DNA of 14,205 bases, taken from contig JAFZLP010000178.1 in the NCBI GenBank assembly GCA_017551405.1, positions 1 to 14,205 on the forward strand. The letters are read 5' to 3'. The notes beneath the pieces were generated by a model. It searched no databases. It had not been told where the DNA came from and saw only the letters and a program-made list of their open reading frames with translations. A program made the position numbers and the translations under genes. Below, piece after piece: positions 7,771 to 14,205 of this stretch. Origin of the DNA: Bacteroidales bacterium. GTDB taxonomy: Bacteria > Bacteroidota > Bacteroidia > Bacteroidales > UBA932. Numbering within the stretch: the first letter of the stretch is position 1; each line of letters opens with the position of its first letter.

Positions 7771-9561
7771 TTATTCGTTACCTTCTTCGCTCCCGCGGAT
7801 CTGCTCCTTGAGGGCGGCAAGTTCTTCCTTGAGCTTTTCGATTTTCTTGCGCATCTGCTTGATGATGTCCTCGGACTTGCTGGAGGCGGAGAAGAAACCG
7901 ATGTTGTTCTCGTAGGTTTCGATTTCCTGCTGGAGGGTGTTGTACTTACGGATGAGCTGGTCCTTGGCGCTGACGGGCTTCTCGCCGCCACGGGCGGCTC
8001 CCCTGCCTCCGCGCTGCTCGTGCCAGTCGGGGAACTTGTCCTTCATGGCCTCGGCGTAAGCGGCGTTGACGGCATCCTTCTCCTTGAAGGGCACGAAACC
8101 GGCCGCAGCCCAGTCGGAGGCGAACCTGGCGGCTGCCTTCGCGTTCTCTTCGGGATTCTCGGAGGGGGTGAAGTCCTTGATGTCGTCGATTATCTGCTTC
8201 TTTGCCTTGAGGTTAGCGTAGAAGTTGTTGCCGCCGGCGCCGGCATTCTTGTCGCGGGCGTCGAAGAACTCGTCGCATGCGGCACGGAAGCGGGTCCAGA
8301 GGGCTTCGCTCTTCTTGCGTGACACCGCTCCAATGGACTTCCACTCCTTCTGGAGCTCGATGAAAGCCTCGGTGGTCTTCTTCCAGTCGGTGCTGGTCTT
8401 GAGGGCCTCGGCCTTCTGGATGAGCTCTTCCTTCTTATTGAGATTCTCGTCCATTTCGCCCTTGAAGGCGCTGTAGAACTCCCTCTTCTTGGCAAAGAAG
8501 GAGTCGCAGCCGGCGCGGAAGCGCTCGTATATCTTCTGGTTGTCCTTGCGGGTGGCGAAACCTATCTTGCGCCACTGCGCCTGGAGGTCCAGGATTTCCT
8601 TGCTGGCAGCAGACCATTCGGCACCGCTCTTGAACTCACGGGCGACTATTTCCTCTATCTGTTCGCAGAGCCTGGTCTTGGCTTCGAGATTTTCCTTCTG
8701 CTGGCCCTTGAGCTCTTCGAAATGGGCCTGGTATTTCTTGTTGATGACGGCAGTGGCGGCCTGGAAACGCTCCCAGATGCTCTCGCGGAATTCCTTGGCC
8801 ACGGGGCCGAATTCCTTCCACTGCTCGTGGAGTTTCTGAAGGTCGTTGAATGCGGCGACCACGTTCTCGTTCTCCGACAGCTTTTCGGCAGCCTCGCAGA
8901 ACTTGACCTTGGCCTCGAGGTTCTTCTGGAAGTCGAGATCGCGCAGCTCATGGGAGATCTTCACTTTGTCGTAGAAGCGCTCCACATTGAACTGATAGTT
9001 GTTGTTCAGATCGCGGAAATCGCTGGCCGGAACGGGGCCTACGCTTCTCCAGCGGTCCTGAAGGGCACGGAAGGCCGGGAACAGGGCGCTGACGTCCTCC
9101 TGGCTGTCCACAAGTGCCTTGAGTTCCTCCACTATGGCTTTCTTCTTTTCCAGATTCTCTCCCTTCTGGGCATCCTGAACCCTGTTGTATTCGGCGCGCT
9201 GGCGCTTGTAGTCGGCATAAAGGGCCTTGAAGTTCTCTTCGACGGCATCGAGGGTGTCGTCGACAACGCTTCCGGTCTTGCTGCGGACTTCGCCGAGGGT
9301 GCGGTAGAAGGCCGATTTGATGTTTTCGGCTTCCTTGCTGCGGGTCATGCGGTCTTCGCTGTCCATAAGGTCTTTGAAGATGACGCTGAGCTCGGCTATG
9401 GTCTTGCCTACAAGGGATGCGGCATCGGCCTTTACGGGTTCTTCCTTTTCAACTTCCTGATCGAGAGATTCTGTCGCAGCAGCTTCTACCGCGGGTGCAG
9501 GCTGCTCGACCGGCTGCTGCTCCACTGTCTGCTGTTCAGTTAATTTGATTTCTTCGCTCAT
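7771..9561 (-). CDS. Tandem DUF349-repeat protein
   Basis: A 596-residue soluble, highly charged, mostly helical protein of unknown function. After an acidic Gln/Glu/Pro-rich N-terminus (1-48) it has five DUF349 repeats, each marked by W-x3-G followed by a hydrophobic residue: Trp171 (WRSVGPV), Trp248 (WKEFGPV), Trp330 (WRKIGFA), Trp407 (WKSIGAV) and Trp484 (WAAAGFV). The spacings are 77, 82, 77 and 77 residues. A Gly/Arg-rich patch (about 517-526) precedes a C-terminal coiled coil (about 535-590) and a basic-to-acidic tail. There is no signal peptide or membrane segment, so it should be cytosolic. The ATG at 9561 is 70 bp from trmD and behind its own promoter box. It leads the unit with yidC and yggS, but a functional link is only contextual. 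Confidence 0.93.
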   Translation of the reverse strand: MSEEIKLTEQQTVEQQPVEQPAPAVEAAATESLDQEVEKEEPVKADAASLVGKTIAELSVIFKDLMDSEDRMTRSKEAENIKSAFYRTLGEVRSKTGSVVDDTLDAVEENFKALYADYKRQRAEYNRVQDAQKGENLEKKKAIVEELKALVDSQEDVSALFPAFRALQDRWRSVGPVPASDFRDLNNNYQFNVERFYDKVKISHELRDLDFQKNLEAKVKFCEAAEKLSENENVVAAFNDLQKLHEQWKEFGPVAKEFRESIWERFQAATAVINKKYQAHFEELKGQQKENLEAKTRLCEQIEEIVAREFKSGAEWSAASKEILDLQAQWRKIGFATRKDNQKIYERFRAGCDSFFAKKREFYSAFKGEMDENLNKKEELIQKAEALKTSTDWKKTTEAFIELQKEWKSIGAVSRKKSEALWTRFRAACDEFFDARDKNAGAGGNNFYANLKAKKQIIDDIKDFTPSENPEENAKAAARFASDWAAAGFVPFKEKDAVNAAYAEAMKDKFPDWHEQRGGRGAARGGEKPVSAKDQLIRKYNTLQQEIETYENNIGFFSASSKSEDIIKQMRKKIEKLKEELAALKEQIRGSEEGNE

Positions 9562-9586
9562 AGTGAGTACAATTTGATTAAGCTTA

Positions 9587-9594
9587 CAAATATA
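9587..9594 (-). promoter_or_regulatory. Predicted -7 box for DUF349-yidC-yggS
   Basis: The minus strand reads TATATTTG (9594 to 9587), a perfect -7 element 25 bases before the DUF349 ATG. No clear -33 TTTG sits at the usual distance (TTTC at 9620 to 9617 with a 22-base spacer is the nearest). It lies 13 bases from the opposing trmD box. Confidence 0.5.
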
Positions 9595-9607
9595 AGTATT
9601 TTTTGAT

Positions 9608-9615
9608 TAAATTTG
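9608..9615 (+). promoter_or_regulatory. Predicted trmD promoter -7 box
   Basis: TAAATTTG matches the Bacteroidota -7 consensus. It ends 15 bases before the trmD ATG, so the leader would be only about 10 nt. The -33 element is not recognisable. Confidence 0.5.
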
Positions 9616-9630
9616 CGAAAACCCAAAAGC

Positions 9631-10326
9631 ATGAGAATAGATATAATCACCGTAGTCCCTGAACTCCTGGACAGTCCTCTCAGCCATTCAATAGTAGGAC
9701 GGGCTATCAAGAAGGGGCTGGTGGAGATTCACGTCCAGAATCTCCGCGAATACGGCCTCGGCCCCAGAAGGAACGTGGACGACTATTCATACGGCGGAGA
9801 CGCCGGCATGGTGATGATGGTCGAGCCGGTCTTCAATCTCATTTCAGACCTAAAGAAGGAGCGCGACTACGACGAGGTCATATACATGTCGCCGGACGGC
9901 GAAATCCTCAATCAGGCCATTTCCAACGAGCTCTCCCTCATGCAGAACATAATCATCCTCTGCGGCCACTACAAGGGCGTCGACCAGCGCATCAGGGAGC
10001 ATCTTGTAACCCGCGAGATCTCCGTCGGCGATTATGTCGTGAGCGGCGGGGAGATTCCGGCAGCGATTGTGGCAGACAGCATAGTGAGGCTCATTCCCGG
10101 GGCCCTGACGGACGAAACCAGCGCCCTCAGCGATTCCTTCCAGGACGGGCTCCTCTCCCCTCCCGTCTATACGCGCCCTGCGGAATTCAACGGATGGAAG
10201 GTGCCCGACGTACTGCTAAGCGGCAATCCCAAGCTCATCAAGGACTGGCAGGACGAAAAGGCCATCGAAAGGACCCGCCTTCTTCGCCCCGAATTATTAA
10301 AGAATTTTAAAAACGAAAAATTTTAA
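9631..10326 (+). CDS. trmD: tRNA (guanine37-N1)-methyltransferase
   Basis: A 231-residue TrmD, which uses S-adenosylmethionine to make m1G at position 37 of tRNAs with G36, preventing +1 frameshifts. It is a cytosolic homodimer with a SPOUT trefoil knot. Visible motifs are [14 protein letters not shown] (49-62), the knot segments [12 protein letters not shown] (109-120) and [13 protein letters not shown] (129-141), and [17 protein letters not shown] (167-183), which contains the expected catalytic Asp168. The C-terminal helical segment is complete, ending in a lysine-rich tail. ATG 9631 starts the standard [12 protein letters not shown]; the upstream TTG at 9613 lies within the promoter box and is rejected. 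The gene is on its own, without the rpsP-rimM-rplS neighbours seen in Proteobacteria. Confidence 0.97.
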   Translation: MRIDIITVVPELLDSPLSHSIVGRAIKKGLVEIHVQNLREYGLGPRRNVDDYSYGGDAGMVMMVEPVFNLISDLKKERDYDEVIYMSPDGEILNQAISNELSLMQNIIILCGHYKGVDQRIREHLVTREISVGDYVVSGGEIPAAIVADSIVRLIPGALTDETSALSDSFQDGLLSPPVYTRPAEFNGWKVPDVLLSGNPKLIKDWQDEKAIERTRLLRPELLKNFKNEKF

Positions 10327-10347
10327 TGTCAAATTTTTCAAATTTTC

Positions 10348-10378
10348 TTTGGAAGTTGAAAAACTTGAAGTATATTTG
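10348..10378 (+). promoter_or_regulatory. Orphan promoter downstream of trmD
   Basis: TTTG (10348-10351), a 19-base spacer and TATATTTG (10371-10378) make a perfect match to both Bacteroidota promoter elements. No plus-strand gene follows; the next gene is on the minus strand and convergent. The transcript would run into the hairpin at 10454-10486. Confidence 0.6.
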
Positions 10379-10382
10379 TAGC

Positions 10383-10490
10383 CAGTTAAATAAAACAAGC
10401 TCTTCTAACCGCAATAATTAACCTTCTATATAGGCAACACACTACTAACTAACCGACGATGCCCGCAGCGATGCGGGCATCGGTCGTCTA
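10383..10490 (+). ncRNA. Candidate small RNA (speculative)
   Basis: The region between the orphan promoter and the strong hairpin has no supported ORF. It would give a transcript of about 105-110 nt with an AU-rich, mostly unstructured 5' part and a stable 3' hairpin. Both ends are estimated. I do not recognise the sequence as a known RNA family. It could equally be a non-functional read-out toward the 3' end of the TonB receptor gene. Confidence 0.3.
10454..10486. terminator. Strong hairpin between trmD and the TonB receptor gene
   Basis: A 14-bp stem (10454-10467 with 10472-10486, one bulged G at 10482) closes a GCGA tetraloop on the plus strand, a GNRA loop. No T-tract follows on either strand, so termination would be of an imperfect kind. 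It lies between convergent transcripts and may protect 3' ends rather than terminate. Confidence 0.5.
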
Positions 10491-10508
10491 TGGTCCTTTC
10501 CGGAGATA

Positions 10509-12857
10509 TCAGAACCGCACCGTCAGGCTGCCGGTTGCGGTGAAGCCTGCCATCGGCATGAATCCTATCTGGTAATAGCGGTTGTCAAGGGTGTAGCCGT
10601 AGCTCTCGGAAACGGCCGAATACACCCATCCGCCGGCGGCGTAATGCGCGTTGAACACATTGCCTAGGTTGATTCCGAACACCACCTCGTTGAGTATCCT
10701 CGGGAACTTCAGGGTGTAGGACAGGTTCAGGTCCGACACCGAATAACCCGGCAGGGAGCGGTCCCCGTTAGCGGTATTGTCCAGGTACTGGCGGCTCACG
10801 TAACCAGTATGCCATACCGCCTTGAAGGCTCCGGCATGCACGTCTATGAAGCCGTTGAGAATAGCCGAAGGCGAAAACGCCAGCGTGGAGTTGTCGTAAT
10901 GGACGGTCCTTCCGGCATCGTCTTCCCAGTCCTCCACCCACTCGTCGAAGTCGAGGATGCGGTTCCGGCTCAGGGCTGCGTTCGCCTCCAGGGAGAGCCA
11001 GCGGGTGACGTCCGCCCCCGCGGAGAGCTCCACGCCCAGACGGTACGAATCCTTGATGTTGGCGGTAAGTGCCTCCCCTATGTCGCTGAGTGCCCCGGTC
11101 TGCACGAACTGGTCGGTGTAGTCCATGTAATAGAAGTTCGCTCCCAGCCTCAGCGCGTTGCCGGCATACTGATAGCCGGCTTCCCAGTCCACCAGGCTCT
11201 CCGGCTTCGGGGCGGGATAACCGCCGTTGTCGGTGAAGTTGTTGCGCTCGGGCTCCCTGTGGCTCACAGCGACGCTTGCATAGGCCTTGTGGGGGCCTGC
11301 GACATAGCTTACGCCGCCCTTGGGATTGAAGAAATTATAATGCTCGTCTACATCCAGCACCTGGTTCCTGTAGGTGCCGTCGGCATTCTTGTAGAACTTG
11401 TCGTTGATGCCGTCGGTGCGATAGTCCACATGCCTGTACTGCAGGTCTCCGAAGGCGTCCCAGTGCGCACCCAGATGCCATACAGCCTTCACGAACGCGC
11501 TGTAATCGCCCTTGAAGGCATCGGAGTCGTAGTACTGGTAGTCCTTGCCGCCACGGACCTGCTTGTCGAGCGCCTCGTCGGCGATATAGGTCAGATAGCC
11601 GAAATGCACGCCCTTGAAGTTCTGAAGGGACAGCCCCCCGGTGAGTTCAAGAGACTCGCCCTTGTAGTCGAGACCTGCCACCAGGCCGTAGGTCTGCTGG
11701 TCGAGCCCTTTCTTGCGCACGAAGTCGGTACGCGAGATGTCCGCCGACACCAGGCCGAACTTCTTGAGTTTGTTGTCCGGGCGGAACTCCTCGTAATAGC
11801 CGTTTCCCGCCGTGTAATGCAGGGCGGCGGTTCCCTTCAGGCGGTCTCCCAGACGCCCGCTGAAAGACAGGATGTGATGGTCCTGCGTGAAATGGTCCAC
11901 CGTCCTGTCCCACAGGGTGCCGTCGCGCATCCTGTAGCGCTCCGTCATGAAATTCCCCTGCGCGTCCTTCGGGAACTCCCAGTTGTCGTAATCGAACACC
12001 AGCCTCTCATAGAGGGAGTTGTACTGCCCAAGTCCCCGGTCGTACAGGTCTTTGTAGCTGCGGATGCCGTCGCTCATCAGGGATGCGTCGTCGTTCCCGG
12101 CGGTAAGTCCGTTCCACGCCTGGCCCGTATGTTCGAAGTTAAGGATGTTGTAGTAGCGGATCATGTAGTCGTTCCCTATCCAGCTGACCCCTCCGTAGAA
12201 ATTGCCGGAGCGGCCGGCGGTGCCGTGCATGAACCCGTCCGTGGTGGTCTGGTAATAGGACATGTCGGTGACGAGATGGTTCCAGAGCAGTCCGGTGGTC
12301 AGGAAGCCGCCCACGTTCATGGTGTTGTAGCTGCCGTAACCCATGCGCACCTCGCCTTTCGGAACATACGAAGGCGCCTTGGAGGCAAGAGAGACGGTGC
12401 CGCCGAATGCCCCGTCGCCGTTGGTGGAAGTGCCCACACCCCTCTGGATCTGGGCGCTGCCCAGGAGTGCCCCGTAGCTGTTCATGTTGGCCCAGAACAC
12501 GCACTGGTCCTCCGGAGAGTTGAGCGGCACGCCGTCGAGGGTGACGTTTATCCTGGAATCGCCCGCTCCGCGGATGCGGAGATGCGCAGTGCCGGTGCCC
12601 AGGCCGTTTTCACCCCATCCCAGCACGCCGGGAGTCCTGGAGAAGAGCATCGGCAGTTCCCTGCCGGTGGAGGTGAAATCCTCCAGATCGTCCTTGCTCA
12701 CATTCGCCACCGCATAGGGGGCGTTCTTCCGGGCGCGCACGCCCAGCACTATGGATTCCGAAAGTTCCTCCACCCTGGTGGAGTCCTGGGCGTTTGCTGC
12801 GGAAACGCCCGAAATGCAGAGAATCACTGCAGCTGCAGAAAAAACAAAACCTCGCAT
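10509..12857 (-). CDS. TonB-dependent outer-membrane receptor, probably for thiamin
   Basis: A 782-residue outer-membrane receptor. The signal peptide is cleaved near residue 23-24 (SAANAQ/DS). A short TonB-box-like ESIVLG (34-39) follows, then the plug domain (about 45-160) with LRIRGAGDSRINVTLDG and QIQRGVGTSTNGDGAFGG. A 22-stranded barrel is expected from about 165 to the terminal Phe782 (SLTVRF). It lacks the N-terminal carboxypeptidase-regulatory-like domain and the partner gene of SusC/SusD glycan systems. The TPP riboswitch directly upstream is the key evidence: TPP-controlled receptors of this kind in Bacteroides import thiamin or its derivatives. The substrate is therefore inferred from regulation, not from the barrel. 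No inner-membrane PnuT or thiamin kinase gene is in view. ATG 12857 is the only in-frame start that gives a signal peptide. Confidence 0.92.
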   Translation of the reverse strand: MRGFVFSAAAVILCISGVSAANAQDSTRVEELSESIVLGVRARKNAPYAVANVSKDDLEDFTSTGRELPMLFSRTPGVLGWGENGLGTGTAHLRIRGAGDSRINVTLDGVPLNSPEDQCVFWANMNSYGALLGSAQIQRGVGTSTNGDGAFGGTVSLASKAPSYVPKGEVRMGYGSYNTMNVGGFLTTGLLWNHLVTDMSYYQTTTDGFMHGTAGRSGNFYGGVSWIGNDYMIRYYNILNFEHTGQAWNGLTAGNDDASLMSDGIRSYKDLYDRGLGQYNSLYERLVFDYDNWEFPKDAQGNFMTERYRMRDGTLWDRTVDHFTQDHHILSFSGRLGDRLKGTAALHYTAGNGYYEEFRPDNKLKKFGLVSADISRTDFVRKKGLDQQTYGLVAGLDYKGESLELTGGLSLQNFKGVHFGYLTYIADEALDKQVRGGKDYQYYDSDAFKGDYSAFVKAVWHLGAHWDAFGDLQYRHVDYRTDGINDKFYKNADGTYRNQVLDVDEHYNFFNPKGGVSYVAGPHKAYASVAVSHREPERNNFTDNGGYPAPKPESLVDWEAGYQYAGNALRLGANFYYMDYTDQFVQTGALSDIGEALTANIKDSYRLGVELSAGADVTRWLSLEANAALSRNRILDFDEWVEDWEDDAGRTVHYDNSTLAFSPSAILNGFIDVHAGAFKAVWHTGYVSRQYLDNTANGDRSLPGYSVSDLNLSYTLKFPRILNEVVFGINLGNVFNAHYAAGGWVYSAVSESYGYTLDNRYYQIGFMPMAGFTATGSLTVRF

Positions 12858-12877
12858 AGTCTTACGGTCATGCGGGG
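12839..12877 (-). terminator. Expression platform: start-codon hairpin with following U-tract
   Basis: On the minus strand CCCCGCAT (12877-12870) can pair with ATGCGAGG (12857-12850): eight positions, one mismatch, 12-nt loop. The second arm begins with the receptor's ATG. It is followed by TTTTGTTTTTT (12849-12839), which is also coding. The fold has the form of an intrinsic terminator and would also hide the start codon. Its first arm can alternatively pair with 12951-12957 in the aptamer. Confidence 0.6.
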
Positions 12878-12881
12878 TCTT

Positions 12882-12958
12882 ATTGCTTCCCTACGGAGGT
12901 ACAGGCCTCATCAGGTTCTAAGGGTGTAATCTCAGCCGGCATTCCGGCACCCCCGCAA
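12882..12958 (-). promoter_or_regulatory. TPP riboswitch aptamer (thi-box)
   Basis: The minus strand carries the conserved thi-box blocks in order: GGGGGTGCC, GGCTGAGA, ACACCCTTAGAACCTGATGAGG (here split by the usual variable positions) and ACCTCCGTAGGGAAGC. CTGAGA binds the pyrimidine part of TPP and the CTGATGAGG/CGTAGGGA side holds the pyrophosphate. P1 is a short TTGC/GCAA helix (12958-12955 with 12886-12883). P3 carries only a short variable arm. The aptamer starts about 5 nt after the predicted transcription start and controls the TonB receptor gene. Confidence 0.95.
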
Positions 12959-12967
12959 ATACGTACG

Positions 12968-12998
12968 CAAAGATACTACTTATTTTTGCATATTCAAG
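12968..12998 (-). promoter_or_regulatory. Predicted promoter of the TPP-controlled receptor gene
   Basis: The minus strand reads CTTG (12998-12995), a 19-base spacer, and TATCTTTG (12975-12968), matching the -7 box fully and the -33 box in three of four bases. The start of transcription would fall just before the aptamer P1 helix. It interleaves with the divergent DUF1846 promoter. Confidence 0.6.
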
Positions 12999-13016
12999 CG
13001 GATGTTCTTAAATTTG
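12985..13016 (+). promoter_or_regulatory. Predicted promoter of the DUF1846 gene
   Basis: TTTG (12985-12988), a 20-base spacer and TAAATTTG (13009-13016) match both Bacteroidota elements. The leader would be about 25 nt to the ATG at 13046. Two TTGCAAC copies (13014-13020, 13026-13032) lie at the start of the leader; their meaning is unknown. Confidence 0.65.
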
Positions 13017-13045
13017 CAACCCGTATTGCAACACTTCTCTCTATC

Positions 13046-14205
13046 ATGAAATACGGGTTCGACAACGAAAAATACCTTAAAATCCAGTCCGAACACATCA
13101 AGGAGCGCATAGCCCGTTTCGGGGACAAGCTCTACATGGAATTCGGCGGAAAGCTCTTCGACGATTTCCACGCGAGCCGCGTCCTCCCCGGCTTCGAGCC
13201 GGACAGCAAGCTCCGCATGCTCATGCAGATGAAGGACGACGCCGAGATCATCATCGTCATCAGCGCCCTCGACATCGAGAAGAACAAGGTACGCAGCGAC
13301 CTCGGCATCACCTACGACACCGACGTGCTGCGCCTGAGGGACGAGTTCATGAAAAGGGGCCTCGACGTGAATTCCGTTGTCATCACCCATGTGAACGGCC
13401 AGTCCAGCGCCGACCTGTACAGGGAGAAGCTCGAAAAGAAAGGCATCAAGGTCTATTATCACCACACCATCGAGGGCTATCCCGAGAACGTGGCCCTGAT
13501 AGACTCCGACCAGGGCTTCGGCAAGAACGATTACGTAGTCACCACCAAGCCCCTGGTGGTCGTCACTGCACCCGGCCCCGGAAGCGGCAAGATGGCCGTC
13601 TGCCTGAGCCAGATCTACCAGGAATTCCAGCGCGGAGTCAAGGCGGGATACGCCAAATTCGAGACCTTCCCCATCTGGAACCTGCCGCTCAAGCACCCCG
13701 TCAACATGGCCTACGAGGCAGCCACGGCCGATCTGAACGACGTCAACATGATCGACCCCTTCCATCTCGAGGCCTACGGCGAGACGGCGGTCAACTACAA
13801 CAGGGACATTGAGATCTTCCCCGTCCTGAACGCGCTGTTCGAGGGCATTTACGGCAGCAATCCATACAAGTCCCCCACCGACATGGGCGTCAACATGGTG
13901 GGCTTCTGCATAAGCGACGACGACGTCTGCTGCAGCGCCTCGCGCGAAGAAATCATCCGTCGCTACTACAAGGCCCTGTGCGACCTCGCCACCGACAAGG
14001 GCAGCGAGGCCGAAGTGGGCAAGATCCGGCTCCTCATGAAGCAGGCCGGCCTCTCCACCGACTACCGCAGGGTTACCGTGGCCGCCAAGGCCAGGAAGGA
14101 AATCTCCGGTCAGGACTGCGCCGCCATCGAGCTTCAGGACGGCACCATCATCACCTCCGAAACCAGCGAACTGCTGGGCCAGAGCGCCGCTCTCATCCTC
14201 AATGC
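13046..14205 (+). CDS. DUF1846 (UPF0371) family protein, 3' truncated by window edge
   Basis: The first 386 residues of a protein whose family members are about 500 long. The start MKYGFDNEKYLKIQSEHIKE and LYMEFGGKLFDDFHASRVLPGF are characteristic of DUF1846. A glycine-rich, Walker-A-like loop, TAPGPGSGKMAVCLSQ (174-189, GPGSGK at 177-182), suggests nucleotide or phosphate binding. Also visible are YHHTIEGYPENV, FETFPIWNLPLKHPVN, and MIDPFHLEAYGE with TAVNYNRDIE. A CC pair at 295-296 follows a DDD run. There is no signal peptide or membrane segment, so it should be cytosolic. The biochemical role is unknown to me. It diverges from the thiamin receptor across overlapping promoters, but nothing shows that the riboswitch affects it. 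The frame stays open to the window edge. Confidence 0.9.
   Translation, partial: MKYGFDNEKYLKIQSEHIKERIARFGDKLYMEFGGKLFDDFHASRVLPGFEPDSKLRMLMQMKDDAEIIIVISALDIEKNKVRSDLGITYDTDVLRLRDEFMKRGLDVNSVVITHVNGQSSADLYREKLEKKGIKVYYHHTIEGYPENVALIDSDQGFGKNDYVVTTKPLVVVTAPGPGSGKMAVCLSQIYQEFQRGVKAGYAKFETFPIWNLPLKHPVNMAYEAATADLNDVNMIDPFHLEAYGETAVNYNRDIEIFPVLNALFEGIYGSNPYKSPTDMGVNMVGFCISDDDVCCSASREEIIRRYYKALCDLATDKGSEAEVGKIRLLMKQAGLSTDYRRVTVAAKARKEISGQDCAAIELQDGTIITSETSELLGQSAALILN

Noticed and set aside
9613..9630. Upstream TTG start for trmD
   Set aside because: It would put the start codon inside the -7 promoter box and add six residues not typical of TrmD; ATG 9631 gives the standard N-terminus.
10326..10421. 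A 31-codon ORF starting in TAATG overlap with the trmD stop
   Set aside because: It contains the strong orphan promoter, is AT-rich with Asn/Lys/Ser composition typical of intergenic DNA, and has no recognisable motif.
10809..12929. A 706-codon open frame opposite the TonB receptor gene
   Set aside because: It is antisense to a clear receptor with signal peptide and plug motifs, reads through the TPP riboswitch, and shows no recognisable domain. Long open antisense frames are expected from the GC-rich codon use here.
1..14205. CRISPR arrays, tRNA or rRNA genes, IS elements, phage or defence gene clusters
   Set aside because: No regularly spaced direct repeats, no tRNA-like cloverleaf with a conserved TTC arm, and no transposase, integrase, nuclease or toxin gene were seen on either strand.

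Overview
This 14.2-kb window looks like chromosome from a fairly GC-rich member of the Bacteroidota, probably Bacteroidales. Four things suggest this: the gene families (CotH lipoprotein, tandem DUF349 protein, the YidC type, a TPP-controlled TonB receptor); repeated matches to the Bacteroidota promoter consensus TTTG-N19..21-TAnnTTTG; the absence of Shine-Dalgarno sites at the starts examined; and AT-rich intergenic gaps between GC-rich genes. I cannot name a genus. There is no rRNA, tRNA, CRISPR array, IS element or phage gene, and no gene-free stretch longer than about 190 bp.

Layout: the 3' end of a GH16 glucanase gene (2-319) overlaps a CotH-family lipoprotein gene (297-1889). A bidirectional terminator separates cotH from the convergent gapA (1945-3012, minus). 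gapA diverges from the surE-lpxB pair (3131-5114, plus). lpxB meets yggS tail to tail, with overlapping stop codons. yggS is the last gene of the minus-strand unit DUF349-yidC-yggS (9561 down to 5111). DUF349 diverges from trmD (9631-10326, plus). A short intergenic region with an orphan promoter and a strong hairpin follows. Next comes a minus-strand TonB-dependent receptor (10509-12857) behind a TPP riboswitch, so it very probably imports thiamin. It diverges from a DUF1846 gene that runs off the right edge (13046 onward).

The gene content is mostly housekeeping: glycolysis, nucleotide phosphatase, lipid A synthesis, membrane-protein insertion, PLP homeostasis and tRNA methylation. No multi-gene defence or biosynthetic system is visible. 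Two sequence-level signals stand out. First, yggS carries an in-frame insertion of about 137 bp that is a multi-hairpin palindromic element translated as about 46 extra residues. Second, the TPP riboswitch appears to work through a hairpin that contains the receptor's own start codon and is followed by a U-tract inside the coding region. A third, weaker signal is a possible small RNA downstream of trmD.
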